In this document: in pieces, positions 23,200-35,057 of the stretch | How the letters are laid out: each line of letters opens with the position of its first letter | Position numbering within the stretch: the stretch's first letter is position 1 | Assembly: GCA_023846275.1 (NCBI GenBank) | Contig: JAIUJO010000166.1 | Location: 20,001 to 84,000 of the forward strand | DNA: 64,000 bases | Reading direction: 5' to 3' | Source: Vanilla planifolia | Lineage: Eukaryota; Streptophyta; Magnoliopsida; Asparagales; Orchidaceae | Position numbers and translations under genes: made by a program | Notes under the pieces: generated by a model | Seen by the model: only the letters and a program-made list of their open reading frames with translations | What the model was told of the DNA's origin: nothing | Database searches by the model: none

Positions 23200-24400
23200 C
23201 TTCCAAAACAAAAATTAAAGAAATACACATATGGTTCTTTAGTAGGGAGTGGTGTAGTTTTGAGCAATATAATCCTCTCCTTTCCAACCTTTGAGAATTA
23301 CTAATAAGAAGCAACCTAAATGATTAGAATTGGACTTGTGCTATGTCTATCAAACAAGATAAATCCCCAGGCATGGATGGTATCTCGATAGAGTTTGTGC
23401 ATGGATATTGTAATATTACCCAAGTCGTTATTGTCACAACCATGAAGACCTTTTTTCATGATAGATGTATGTATAAAAGATGGAAAGACATGTTGGTTAT
23501 TCTTATTCCTAAAGTATACGGTTCTTTTAAACCTAAATAGTTTAGAGCCATCAGACTTTCTAATGTGATATACAAAGTTTTAGGTAAAATTTTTGTAATT
23601 AGACTAAAGATGTTTTTTTTTCATTTTGTTATAAGAAAACAAATTTATTTTATTCCTAGTCATGTCATAGGATATGGTTGCCCATATGAACTCATCTACT
23701 TCCAAAGAAGGGCTCATCACATCAAAGTTGGACATGGATTAGGCTTATATAAGATAAGATCAATTAGAAAGTTATGCTTAATTTGTTAAAGCTTCTATGG
23801 TTTTTGAATATTTGGTGAGAATAAGTTGAGGCTTGTATCATTATACCAAGATTTGAGATTATGTTGAAAAGGATCCATATTTCTAGAATTGAAGCTACTA
23901 GGGGACTTAGACAAGTGCAACCATTATCATCATACCTTTTTATAATTATATCAAAAAATCTCATTTGGTGTGTTATGCACCAGGTGGAACTTACCATCAT
24001 TATTAGGATCAAATTGGCCCTTCTTCACCTATGATTATTCACCTTATTTATGCTGATGACATTTTGATCAACACACATGCAACTTGTGTTATAGTATGGA
24101 CCATTTAGGAGATTATGAACAAGAAGGAGAAAGACTCTAACCAAGTGGTCAATCTTAGCAAGGGAATAATTCATAAGAGTAGAAAGATGATAGTATAAAA
24201 GTTACTATTAACAAGATTTCTCAATTAAGATGTAAAGGAATACTTATTGTAGCAACACAAATTAAAAAAAAGACTTCAAATTTTGTAATCATTGAGTTGA
24301 AAATAGTACTTCATGATGGAGGATTAGGTATTTATTAAGTCATTATGGGTTCATGTGTTGAAGTCCATATATGGTATGACAAAAAATAATTTCTATAACC
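23200..24400 (+). pseudogene. LINE reverse transcriptase relic (unit A)
   Basis: Best-preserved RT. The open segment at 23343-23537 starts SIKQDKSPGMDGISIEF, matching the plant L1 KSPGxDGxxxEF motif, and ends LVILIPKVYGSFKPK. The next segment (23540-23786) has FRAIRLSNVIYKVLGK, the FRPISLxNVxYK motif. The catalytic box reads YADD at 24049-24060, preceded by HLI, with both aspartates kept. It then runs through thumb remnants (24230-24400). Frames are broken between these pieces. Confidence 0.92.
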
Positions 24401-24829
24401 AACATAGGGCTTCGCATATATACGAGCTACTTTGTAATGTGGTGTCATGGAGAAGTGCGAATACAGTTTAGCAAATTAGTAAGGGATAGCAAGTTTCATT
24501 CTTGTTCGATAATGTACTAGGCTTTCATTCTAATTCTTTGTCTACTATCTATATCGACAAGGAGATGAAACATCTAATTCAAGCTATAGAACTTGTTAAG
24601 GTGCATGATGTACAGGACTAAGATAAGATACAAAATCTATTTGCATCTACTTTCGTGTTTTGGATTATGAATTCCCTATAAGACAAATCAATTAATAGAG
24701 ATGTATTGCATTTTAATCAAGGTGATGACATGATTCTAGAATAAAAAATTATTTATAGCAAAATGTACATTAGTCATAATTTCATAACAGATGATGCTAC
24801 ATGGGTTTCGAAATTGAAGCAACAACCTT

Positions 24830-25010
24830 GGACAAGTGTGTTTAGAAATTGAAGCTTCCTACTCATTCTTAGAAGTGTGCAAGGGGCATTAAGATGTAAG
24901 TGCTTTGTTGTATAATGGAAGAGAATGTGATGCATTGCTTTTGAAAATATCATTAGGCAAAGAAATTATGGACAAGAAAAATTCATTTTTACTAAGCTCA
25001 CTATTGAAGG
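24830..25010 (+). pseudogene. LINE zf-RVT-like segment relic (unit A)
   Basis: Decayed form of the zinc-finger-like stretch between RT and RNase H in plant LINEs. About 24925-24970 corresponds to the HxLWECHKAKKFW-like motif seen better in unit D (about 54975, YFWECHKENKF) and unit D' (about 57098, QHSLWECDKGKDF). Confidence 0.55.
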
Positions 25011-25299
25011 AATTAAAAGCATGGTTTTTAAATCTTTAAATGTGCTACTAAGCTAGATGGTAGTCAATGTTCAGGTTGCAAGTGCATCATAAGAAATTAA
25101 ATTTGTTGCTTTAGTGTTATATCATCTTTGGTTAAATAAAACTATATAAGCACATATGATAAGGTGCTTAGTTTAGATGTACTTCAAATGAGTATACATT
25201 ATGCCATTGCTACTATTACTACATGTTCCCTTCTCCAATCTTATCCAATAAGATATCTTGTGGCCCTTAGGGGACTATTTGTAAACTATTATAGGACTC

Positions 25300-25740
25300 C
25301 TCTGATAGGATGGGTTAAGCTCAAATGCAACATAACTATACAAGATAATTATAATGATGGAATTGGTGTGGTTATCAGGATGACTTGGGTTGCATAATTT
25401 CTATTGTTAGCAAAATATGGATTTTAAGATCAACATCTACCATGGAAACTATTTCTTTTCTTGATGTTATGGAGGTCCTTAGAACACTAGTTCCTAATAT
25501 TCATGTAGCAAAGATCGAATTAGACTCTACAGTAGCTATTACAAAATTTGAGCCAATTACTTAAGTCTACCTCATGTATCAGAACCTATAAAGTTCTACT
25601 AAGTTGGTGAAGGGTATGCTATCCTTCAAGCTTTCCCATGTATTGCATCAAGGAAATTCTACTATCTATTGGGTTATGCATCACACACTTTTGAATGATT
25701 TTAGATGGGATTGGGGAATACCTCATTCAAAACTACATCA
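25300..25740 (+). pseudogene. LINE RNase H domain relic (unit A)
   Basis: C-terminal RNase H. The start, near 25307, reads GWVKLKCN, matching GWVKLNxDG; the first catalytic Asp is lost (..KCNIT..). GIGVVIR follows at about 25360. The helix METISFLDVMEVLRTLVPNI lies at 25440-25500, with the family's catalytic Glu position in the ETI or E..A region, and IELDST at about 25518 corresponds to the xExDS motif. The late segment SHVLHQGNSTIYWVMHHTLL (25636-25695) matches HVxRxGNxVADWxA. Plant L1 lineages that acquired an RNase H of this kind are known. Confidence 0.85.
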
Positions 25741-25821
25741 TTATTGTCTTCTTTATTTTCTAATTTCAAGTACGAGTCTTTGTAAGGAGAGCATGTTGTA
25801 GGCTCAACCATTTATTTATCA

Positions 25822-25849
25822 AGAAACCCAAAGAGTTTTGCAAAGAAGG
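25822..25849. repeat. Short 18S-like stretch between LINE units A and B
   Basis: Reads AGAAACCCAAAGAGTTTTG and on to AAGAAGG. On the same strand the 18S insertion site reads GGAACCCAAAAACTTTGAT and ends ATAAGG. It sits exactly after the LINE A tail and before LINE B, as expected of a retained target-site copy between tandem insertions. Short, so similarity by chance cannot be fully excluded. Confidence 0.6.
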
Positions 25850-26419
25850 TAGCACTATTGGAGACATATGGATTGGCAAATGGTGACATATAGATGGGTG
25901 GAAGGCATCATTAGTGATCGAAGGAGGGGAGAACTATGGTGGATGGAGGTGGTGGAATTGGAGCTTTGGCAAAATTTGGTTCTAACCAACAATGATATCT
26001 TGCTCAAAGGTAAGTTTGGGCATCATGGTGTTTTGTTCTATTTTCAAAGAATTCTACAATGGACCTTGAATTCATAATCCTCTAATTATATGGGAAGGTG
26101 TGGCTATCAATTATGGGAACTAAATCCTATAAGATTACAAAAAAGGCAAAGGGCATCTTGATGCAATTATGCTAATTGCAGATGGCCAGTGTTGATGTTT
26201 AAAAGCCAATTGGTGATGTTTCTGTACAAAAATGAACTAGGGCGAACATTCTAAGTTCCATGATTGTCTTATAATTTGAGCTACATCAAACATTGGTAGT
26301 AGACTTTAGGGAATGACAAGAAAGAATGTAATGCCATTAATTAAAGTGTCATAGTCAAATGATGCTTGCTATGACAAGAATAAGTATGAGGAAGGTGAGG
26401 GTGCTTTTGTAAGGCTGTA

Positions 26420-28050
26420 TGGTAAATTAAAAATAAGGTTGCATAGGGAATTAGGGAATGATGAAAGGAAGAAAAATTGAACTCCCTGAATAGTGAAGTT
26501 TATTTACATGAACATATCGAATTATGTATCCACTCATGGGAGAAGTCTTTTGTCTCAAAGGTGCTCATGTGGCTGATTTATATGGTTAACATAAGGAGCA
26601 TTTGGAGATATTGTAATGGACTAGAAGATACTTCTTTGAATAGCAAACATAAATCACTTAGATTGATTAGGGTTTGCTTTGAAAATGTGCCTACTTGATG
26701 GAGAATGAATATTATTACTTTGACATCAATGGGAGGTCCTCCTCCCCCATTAACTACTCAAAGAGACCAACCAATTTTTATGTTATGATGCTACTATTAA
26801 AGGATGCCTTATTGATAAATAATGGTGAAATACATTTATTTAAGCTGGCATGTGAATGAGAATTATCGCCATCAAATTTGACCTCTTGGGTAGAGTGTAT
26901 AGAGATCATTTGTCATTTCAAAAGATAGCCAAAATACTATAGCATAGGTGAAGTGATTTCAAAGTATTTTTAGTCTTAGAGTTGATGGCTAGATGTTTCT
27001 ATTTTCCCTTTGATGTGGCTATAGTTAGAGATTATGTATTGTTTGGAGGACCATAGTAGGTTGCTGGTGTTATATTAGGGTTAGGCACAATGAGACCTAA
27101 ACTTAAACCTAGTATTTTAGTGATTATGTGTGCACCAGTCTAAATTAATTTTTTAGCACTCCCACTTATGTATTAGGAAAAAGAGAATATATTATGCATT
27201 ACCAAAGTCATAGAGTATCCTATTCAGATAATTCGTAGAATGGTAGACATGCAAAGGTCATTTTTCTCCATGATGTGTGTTTGAATGGACCTCTAAAAAC
27301 TACTTAATAAGAGTATGAATTAATGTACCCTTGATTTAGTCTTTTAAGTGGTTTGAGTATTATGAATTACCCACAATTTGTTTCATATGTGGCAAAGTTG
27401 GACATGCTTCTAGATCATGTAAGCTTAGTGAATCGATATTCATTGCTACAACCACTAAGAGTTCTTGTCCTTTAAATACAAGACCTCATCAAGATAAAAA
27501 TATAAGGGTTTATTTTTGAATAAATGAGTACAGAGGATCATGATGAGAAGCACAAGAACTTGGACCTTGGGTGGTAATCTAACCAAGGAAAAGGAGACCA
27601 ATGATAACAACATAGTATAAGAGGATTATAATATTACAGATAAAAGTAGGATGTAGGGAAACTACACAAATATGAAGATATTATGCAAGTAATGCAAAGG
27701 GATAGATTCCATAGTAAGAAATATAGACACAGTGGAGGTACATTTGAGACAAAATGGGTACTAAAGAAGAAAATTAAAGCAATGCTCAAGATTTTACTAA
27801 ATTAAAAATAAGCCCATGAAGCAATAGATGGGTGGAGGAAGGTCCCATTGATTCTTCACATACTCAACCACAGAATTTGGAAAGCAAGTGGATTTCTCAT
27901 TCAAGTTTAGTCCATCCATCATTGAAGTCTAAGAAAAGGGCAAAGGTATTGTGGAATAACTTTTGTTAAGTTAATGAAAATAAATGAATAAAGGGAGGAG
28001 GAACTAGTAGATAATATGGAAAATAAAAATAGAAATGGTGGTTGCAATGT
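26420..28050 (+). pseudogene. LINE ORF1 relic with intact CCHC knuckle (unit B)
   Basis: RNA-binding ORF1 protein remnant. A DUF4283-like region spans about 26880-27200; it keeps VYRGHLSFQK-like and FGGP..VAGV-like pieces and the W.PKFKPS-like stretch. At 27349-27420 the frame is open and reads WFEYYELPTICFICGK, then VGHASRSC: a full CX2CX4HX4C knuckle (Cys at 27379 and 27388, His at 27403, Cys at 27418). After it, near 27558, comes LGPWVVI then PRKRRP, the GPWMxV..RRxR motif. Stops occur elsewhere. Confidence 0.88.
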
Positions 28051-28149
28051 AGGTGTACATAAGACAAAGTAGAGCATTGAGTAGTAGCTTCAGTTCTCCA
28101 TGAAATTAAACAAATGACCATATGGTTATGCTATTGATTGGATCTCTTT

Positions 28150-28460
28150 GAAAGTATTTTGTTATTGCTTATGGTTTTACCTTGATGTGAATAAAGGATA
28201 TTATTGTTTGGTTATATAAGGAAAAGGGTCTATTTGTATTATAGCATTGAGTGGATAAAGCTTACATGTCGTAGATTCAAGATATATTTGATTACTTGCA
28301 TTAGGACTATTTTGTTGGTGGAGAATAACACTAGGGAAAAGGATGGCTATAGCTATGAGAAGGGGGAGGCAAGATTTATTATGCACAACCTATCTTTATT
28401 AATTGCTTTACAAATTTCATTATAATTTTTAATAGAGGTAGGCTTTACACAAGAAATAAT
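28150..28460 (+). other. Single spacer module of unknown function (unit B)
   Basis: One copy of the module that is doubled in units A, D and E. The piece at about 28345-28420 reads GYSYEKGEARFIMHNLSLLI, aligned with the GYNYIIESKNIMFCHDRVIN stretch of unit A. No second copy is seen before the endonuclease. Confidence 0.5.
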
Positions 28461-29500
28461 GAAGTTTTATTCTTGGGGCTATACTATATGAAAGATGGTT
28501 TGAGGAACTACAAGCTATTTTGGATTTTAAGGTTTGTGTTCATCATAGTTTCTAAGGATATGATGTTCAACTTGGTTAACGACTATTATATAGATATAAT
28601 CGCTTCTAGTATAATAACAACTCAAACATGCCCTACAAGCCACAAAACACGTCATTAAAATGTTCATTATGCTTGAAAGGAGCTTTTTTTGTTTCAATTT
28701 TCTACATCAAGTGACAACTAAAAGTTATGGTTCAATAGCTCTGAGAAATTGCTTCATATGATGCACTTTGAATTATGTCATAATGTTTATAATGGTGTGG
28801 AGCCTTTTGTTAAATTGGACTCATGGTTACCTAAGTAAGTCTATTGAGTATGTTTTCATAAGGATTAGCATTAATTAGGGCTAGATTCATTCCTTCATCT
28901 CAAGCATTTGGTAGTCATGCAAAATAGTGATAAAATAATCTTGTCTACTACAATATGATCTATATGGTATGAAAGGAGATTGGTTTAGGAGGAGCTCATC
29001 ATAGTATGTGGAATCTATTGTTGGGAAGTTGTTGCTTTATTTGTTTAGCTATGAGAGGTAGTATAGTTTCAATAATGTTTGCCTTTGTTGTAACAGCATC
29101 TATTACTGGCTACCTTGAATTAGGAATGTCTACATCAACCACTTCAGATTGCAATGTACAATGGCAGCAAAACACTTTTGCAATGATCTAGGGGAACACA
29201 AATAAAGTAGTATTACGAAATGGGGAAGTGGCAAGCATACCTCATCTCCTAAGTGTTGAAAGTTTTTGATGTATTTGTGATGGGTGACCCATTGGGTCTT
29301 AGGTAATCTAGTGTGAAAGGTTGTGCCATGAGGTCGAGTGCATTAGAGGTAGTCATCACTATTGTGCTAATAGCTCTCATTTGTTCCTTTTGGACTCACT
29401 ATTGTGCAAAGTGGGAAGTAAAATGCTTTTGAAAATGCTACAACATGATTAAGCACTAAAAGTTAACATCTCTTTTTGGTCTTGATTTGGAATGCTTTGT
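28461..29500. other. Unassigned LINE spacer (unit B)
   Basis: About 1 kb between the spacer module and the Y/Z/B-type block. It lies inside the LINE but shows no motif that I recognise; short open frames at 28473-28655 and 29006-29188 have no clear counterpart in the other units. Confidence 0.4.
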
Positions 29501-29879
29501 AACATGATACAAAGATAGGTGCGGCTATGAAAATAATGTAAATATGGGCACAAATAAGTTTTTCAAAAGTTATAATTACAATCTTAATAAATGCAATATT
29601 GGGCAACCCAACATGCTATATAGGTGTAATCTAATTTTAAAGATGATCTAGATGCAACATTATTGAGCTGTGGCTATGGTCAGCTATTATATAAGATGGT
29701 TTTCAATGTATTACTTGATTATTGATGTTGTGGGACAATCATATGTTGTGGGACGATCATATGAACTTGAAGAGCTTAGGTTGGGAAAGCTTATTGTATT
29801 TAAATTGAGTGATAAATTTCAGGAATCATCTCAATTCTTCACGATGTTGTTGAATCATTTTGCTTAAAAAATTTTGATT

Positions 29880-30620
29880 TAGCATGGTTATGGTGTGCAA
29901 TAGTTGGAATAAACATGCCCAAGGGCAATGTGTTTTTTTTACGATTTCATTAGTAGTGTAAAATATCCATGGGATTAAAGTAGCAAAATCTTATGGCTAC
30001 TTGCAACATTTTGTAAGAGGAAATAAGGTCTTCATTGTTGCTATATTTGAAACTCGTGTGGAGACCTTTAATAAGCATGAGGTAGATTGATGCTTAGGTA
30101 CAAATTGGAACAATTTAGTTTGATCTCTTACTACGCTATCTGGTGGCATTACACTGTTATGTTGTAATTGGGTGAAGCTTGAGAATGTGGATTGCTCCTC
30201 ACAGATGGTTACTATCTAGGTGAGATCAAGTAGTATTACGCTATGTATGCAACAATATAATACAAGAACACCAATCAACATGGGACCAAATCAGAGATAC
30301 TACAAAGCTTTGTGGACTATTACTTGTTATAAGGCACTTCAATTCTTTACATGCATAATAAGACAAAAAAATGTTGGAAAGATATTAAGTATCAATTAAG
30401 CATAGTATGAGTTCTACAACTTTATTCATGATTTGGATCTAACTAACATGGGTTTTATTGGAATCAATTTACTTTGTGCAAAAACAAGGAGTGGATTGTC
30501 ATGGTACGTGAATGGTCAGACAAAATTTTCCTAAATATTGACTATACACAAGCCTTTTTGAGTACCAGTGTTACACATCGTCCTCACATCAGCTCAAACT
30601 ACTACCCATTACTTATATAA
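29880..30620 (+). pseudogene. LINE endonuclease relic (unit B)
   Basis: APE-type endonuclease remnant. Near 29970 it reads about NIHGIKVAKS (WNIRGIRxAKS motif), followed near 30045 by FETRVETFN. At 30320-30355 it reads LLVIRHFNSLHA: the catalytic Asp of GDFNxLL has become His. The end segment near 30590-30612 is a decayed SDHYPL motif. Confidence 0.8.
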
Positions 30621-30839
30621 AGGAATCTCTATAGACAATCTATCCACAAAGTTAGTAAAGCTATAATAATAGGAAAAAAATATAGTGTAATAAAACATGG
30701 TAACATCCTCAATAATCCAATAACTTCAACTTTAGGAAAATAAATGACTTAACTGAGTTGGAACATCATCTTTTGGCACAAAGTATTGTTTCCTATCACA
30801 TTACAATGGCTTTGGAAGAAGCATGGTTGTGGCAGCATG

Positions 30840-32350
30840 CCAAGCATAACTAGGCCACCCTTAGGGACTGGATCATTCATTTTTTCCTTGTGGTGACTAC
30901 TTCTACTTATAGGAAAATTCATATCCACCAACTTAAAAATGATGGAGGGGAACTTGTGACCTCCCCAACTAAGATAAAAGATATTTTTGTGCAATTGTTC
31001 AACAAGAAATGGTGTAGCCATGTGCAACATGAGCCTCCTCTGCCCTTCCATTTTTTGGAGATAAATTAAAAGTGAACAAGTGACCTCACTTATGGCTCCA
31101 ATTAATGATGGTGAGATCAGAATTGCAATACTACCCATAAAAAGAAATATATCCCATAGTGTTGATAATATATTTGGTAAGTCTATGCTTGGTTTTACAA
31201 TCTCACATAGGTGAACATTATTACAATAATGAAATAATTCTATAAAGATAGTTTTATGCCCAAACATTGGAAAGACACTATTCATTTTCCTTCCTAAAAT
31301 TCAGATGGCATCCAAACTTAAGCAACTCAAGCCCATTAGACTATTCCATATGACATAAAATAGTTACAAAAATTTATGTGGTTAGACTAAAGGTGCTCCT
31401 TTTAGATATCATTGCCAAGGAACAAGTTGCTTTTGTGCAAGGTTGTACTAAATCTAATAATACCCTTTTGGCATAAGAAGTGGCTACCCATTTCCATCAT
31501 TCTACTTTCAAATATGGCTTGATAGAGATAAAGTTAGAAATGAACTAAGCTAATGACAAGGTAAACTAGGGCTAGATAAGCTAAAGAAATTATGATTCCC
31601 TACTCTTTGGTGTGATTTGATTGAGTATTGTATCTTGACACCAAGATTTGGGATTATGTTTAATGATATTTATTTTGTAGTGGTTTGAAGCAAGTAGGGC
31701 TCTTAAGTAATGTTTTTCACTCTAGCCTTAGATATTTTCCAATGTATTTGAGTATCTCTCATGGCTTATTAAGTACCAGCTTGATATTGTTGCATTTATT
31801 GGGATCAAGATTAGCCCTTCCCTTAATATGTTTACACACCATCTTTATTCTAATGTCATTATGATTTATGCACCTAAAACTTGTTCCATAGTAAGGACCA
31901 TCTAACATGTTATGGAGCAATATAGGTATTACTCAGTTTGGATGGTGAATCTTAACAAATACTTTGCACTATTTAACAAGGAAATGGAGTAAAAGTAATG
32001 GAAGATGATTATAAAAGTATTGCACAAGCAACATGCCATTCAATTGAAATATCTGGGCATACCAAATTTAACAACTAAACTTCAAAAAAAGACTTAAATT
32101 ACATTATAAATCATTTTGAAAACTATATCAAAATATATGATCATATCATTATCGATGGTGGGTTGTAATGCTATGATAAACTTAGTGTTAATCACTATTC
32201 TAGCTTATTAATTGGCCCACTCATTAATTCTGAGTGGCATAATTATATAGTTGGAGAAATTTTTGCATCATTATATACGAAGTTGTTCAAATGTTAGTAG
32301 CATAATACATTATACCTATTGAGAACTAGTAACTTTTCCTAGAGAGTGCG
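30840..32350 (+). pseudogene. LINE reverse transcriptase relic (unit B)
   Basis: Decayed RT. Near 31137 it reads KRNISHSVDNIF, from KxKSPGxDGI; near 31280 is FLPKIQMASKLK, from LIPKVxGxxKPK; near 31320-31370 the FRPISLxxV region. The catalytic box near 31848-31863 reads about YSNVI, so both catalytic aspartates are lost. Thumb remnants continue to about 32350. A 178-codon open frame on the opposite strand (30749-31285) is a by-product of this region. Confidence 0.8.
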
Positions 32351-33199
32351 AGGGATTTAGAGTTTGTGTTTTATCCACTTAACTCTCAATGTTGATTCCA
32401 AAACACTATAGGATAGTTATCACTCAAGAAGTCTATTTATAGGTTGAGTCCTTTAGCTTGAAGTACATTATGAAAAATAATACTTCTTATATGTTTCACG
32501 GTGCATGTTATATATGTAAATTGCTCAATATTACAACTCCTAGACCTCAAATAATATGGTGTGATCAATTGTTGTGATCATTCAATTTCATTTTTTTTGG
32601 ATAAATGGCTTGGAATCCTTACTATTACTACTTATCCAACCTTTCTTACCGTGGAGGTGCAATCTATCATTTGTAATAAAGTTTTCTAAGGGGCCTGGTG
32701 TGCAAGATCACTAAAAGAATTAAATGTTATCTAAACCTATGCTTCAAATGAATAAGGATATGGTGCTGGACTCAATATAAATATTCCAAGAAGGAGGTCA
32801 CATGGGTTTAGAAAGTGTAAGTGCAACCCTATGTATATATTTTTCTATGGAGACTAGTGTTAAATCTAATTCTTACCCAATCATGGTTACCTACATGGGG
32901 GATTGAGACATCAAAGCATTTTTGGCAATAAAATATGAAAGAAGACATGCAACATTGTTTCTAGTAGTGCCATATTGTGAAAGACTTTTGGTCGAGTAGC
33001 TTCATAAATGATTACTTTAGGCCAAAAGGGATTAACTACAGGAACATAAATTTAATTTTTGAGCTTCTTCACTCAATGTCTATGATCGTGTGGGTGGCTA
33101 AATCAAAATTTGTTGGAACATGTAGAAAAGGTATTCAATTTAGCTACACTTCAATGGAACATTTGAATTGATACTATTGCTTTTTTAACACTCCAATCT

Positions 33200-33640
33200 A
33201 GTTTAATGGAAGCTCTGATAGGCATGATAGGCTACTTATTATTTTAATGCTAGAATCATTATTTTTATATGGGATGACATGGGCAGACCTTTTATTATTT
33301 TAGGAAAAATATTTTTTTTAGGTTTACCTTTGGCCATGGAGACTATTACTATTCTTCAAGAATTGGAACTTCTGAGATGATTACTTCTTGTGGAGATAAT
33401 GGTGACTTAATTAGATTCTACTAGGACCATTACTATAGTGAACTTGTTGCTTTTGTATACAACAAATATAAGTTCCTATCATAGTTTTATTGCATATTTT
33501 CATGGTATGAAGTCCTTCAAGGTGTCCGACATGAAGCACTAAGCAAAGAGTGGTATAGATTGGGACACTTATCATGCACTTTTGTTTAATTTAATTTGAG
33601 AATAAAGAAGGCCCCTTCCCAATCCACTTCAACTTTGTTT
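33200..33640 (+). pseudogene. LINE RNase H domain relic (unit B)
   Basis: Decayed RNase H at the end of ORF2. Around 33240-33290 it matches NARIIIxIWDDMGRPF, and around 33340-33380 METITILQELELLR, the helix conserved in all units. The tail at 33530-33590 is a remnant of the HxxxQGxxxxDWDTYHALL stretch. Confidence 0.72.
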
Positions 33641-33705
33641 TTTTATTAATTTTATGTTTGAACCTACTCAAGGAGACTATGTAATATTATACCAATGCTT
33701 TAACA

Positions 33706-33722
33706 AGGAACATGAATACTTC
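33706..33722. repeat. Possible 18S-like stretch between LINE units B and C
   Basis: Reads GGAACATGAATACTTCC in the position where other junctions have GGAACCCAAAxACTTTG. Only the first five bases and the ACTT are shared, so this is the weakest of the junction matches; its placement is the main support. Confidence 0.35.
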
Positions 33723-34389
33723 CTTAGAACCCATAGAAGCACTCCAGGTTTTGTTTATGGCATTGGAAGTGTTTGTTATGTTTGGACTTGTAGATGGTGA
33801 TGTGGGGTTGGTGGACATGATCATCAATGATGGAAGGTTTAAGGAGCTCAGTGGTAATAGGAGGTGTTAGAACTTAGTGGTAGGGGAGAAGTGCTGGCAA
33901 AATTAGGTTCTAATCGACATTGGCAACTAATAGGGAGGTGAGTTTGGGCATCTCAGTCTTTCATTTTAGCTTTGATGAATTCTAAAATGTAGAATTGATA
34001 ATACTCTGAGTAAATAATGAGGTGTAACAATCTATGGTGGGAACAAATTTTTTAAAGTTGTAAAACAAACAAAGGATAGCTTGGTTTAACAATCTACATA
34101 ATGAATGACCTGTGATGATGATCAAAACACTATCAGTTACACTTATGAGCCTAATAGTTATGGTGTGAATATTCCAGACTATGGGGATTGTCTTAGTGGT
34201 TTTGAGCTTCGATGAACACTGATAGTGGAATTCTAAGAAGTGTAATGAAAAATGTGGTGCCATTAATTGCAAACTCATAGTTCGATAAGGCTTGTTGTGA
34301 CAAGAAAATGTCTGAGGAAAATAAGGGTGCCACTCTTTGGTTGTATGGTGCATTAGCAATAGAATTATGCTGGAAATCAAGGACACTAT

Positions 34390-35057
34390 CAGAAAAGGAA
34401 AAACTAAATCCATTGGATAATAAATTTTATTTGAATGAACATAGTCAAGTATATATTACTTTGTAAGAGAAGTCTCTCCATCCAAAAGATGCTAATGAAG
34501 TGATTTATGAGATCATATTCAATGTGCTTGTGAAAATGCTACAATGGTTGGGGAAGAAATTTATCAGAATAACAAACAAAAATCACATAGAATGATTAAT
34601 TTTAGCTTTAAGGAGGCTATTACCCAAGGGAGAATAAGCATTGTTAAAACTACTCTGATGGGAGGTCCCTCCATTAACTACTCAGATAGAGAAACCAATT
34701 TATTATGTCAAGATTATGGCACCAAAAGATACCTCATTCATAATTAATGATGAAATATATATATTGAGTGATGCATGTGAATGACAAATTCACCACAACT
34801 AGTTTGACCTTATGGGTAAAGTTTATAAAGGTTGTTTGTTATTTCAATGGAATGCCAGAACATTCCATTATAGGTGGTGCCATTTGAGAGGATTTCAAAT
34901 ACTAGACATGATCATTAGGTTTTTTTATCCCACTTTGATTTGACTATAGATGGAGATTATGTTTATTTGGGAGGGTTATGATAGGTTGCTAATTTAGCTT
35001 TGGAGTTAGATATGTGGACACCTAAATTTAAACCTAGTTTCTTAGCATTCATGTGTG
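34390..35057 (+). pseudogene. LINE ORF1 relic, truncated (unit C)
   Basis: N-terminal and DUF4283-like part of ORF1. An open segment at 34544-34744 contains FSFKEAITQGRIS and DRETN. The DUF4283-like region follows at 34790-35050, with a remnant of W.PKFKPS near 35017-35040. It is cut at about 35057, before the zinc knuckle, by the internal deletion. Confidence 0.7.

Larger units (their letters stand above)
18289..25821 (+). mobile_element. LINE unit A, near full length, L1-type
   Basis: The most readable LINE in the window, 7.5 kb, inserted in 18S rDNA. Order: 5' region (18289-18590), ORF1 (18590-20290), a duplicated module of unknown function (20600-21720), endonuclease, RT, zinc-finger-like segment and RNase H. 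It ends in the shared tail TGTAGGCTC / AACCATTTATTTATCAA at 25797-25821. The 5' edge abuts 18S at 18288, where the 18S site itself (GGAACCC..) is lost. It resembles units D and E in 5' region and spacer. Stops and frameshifts make it inactive. Its strand is opposite to that of the rRNA. Confidence 0.88.
25850..33705 (+). mobile_element. LINE unit B, near full length, L1-type
   Basis: Second LINE in the array, 7.9 kb, head-to-tail with A. Order: 5' region, ORF1 with the clearest zinc knuckle of the window, a single spacer module, the Y/Z/B-type spacer block (29500-29870), endonuclease, RT and RNase H, then a tail ending at about 33705. Its 5' region and spacer resemble C, Z and Y rather than A, D and E. 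All frames are broken. Confidence 0.87.

Noticed and set aside
30749..31285. 178-codon open frame on the minus strand, the longest in the window
   Set aside because: It lies antisense to a decayed LINE RT linker and RT region, has no recognisable domain, and the matching antisense frame is not open in other units.
33982..34413. 143-codon open frame on the minus strand
   Set aside because: Antisense to the 5' part and ORF1 start of LINE unit C; low-complexity, hydrophobic and Ser/Thr-rich product typical of AT-rich noise.
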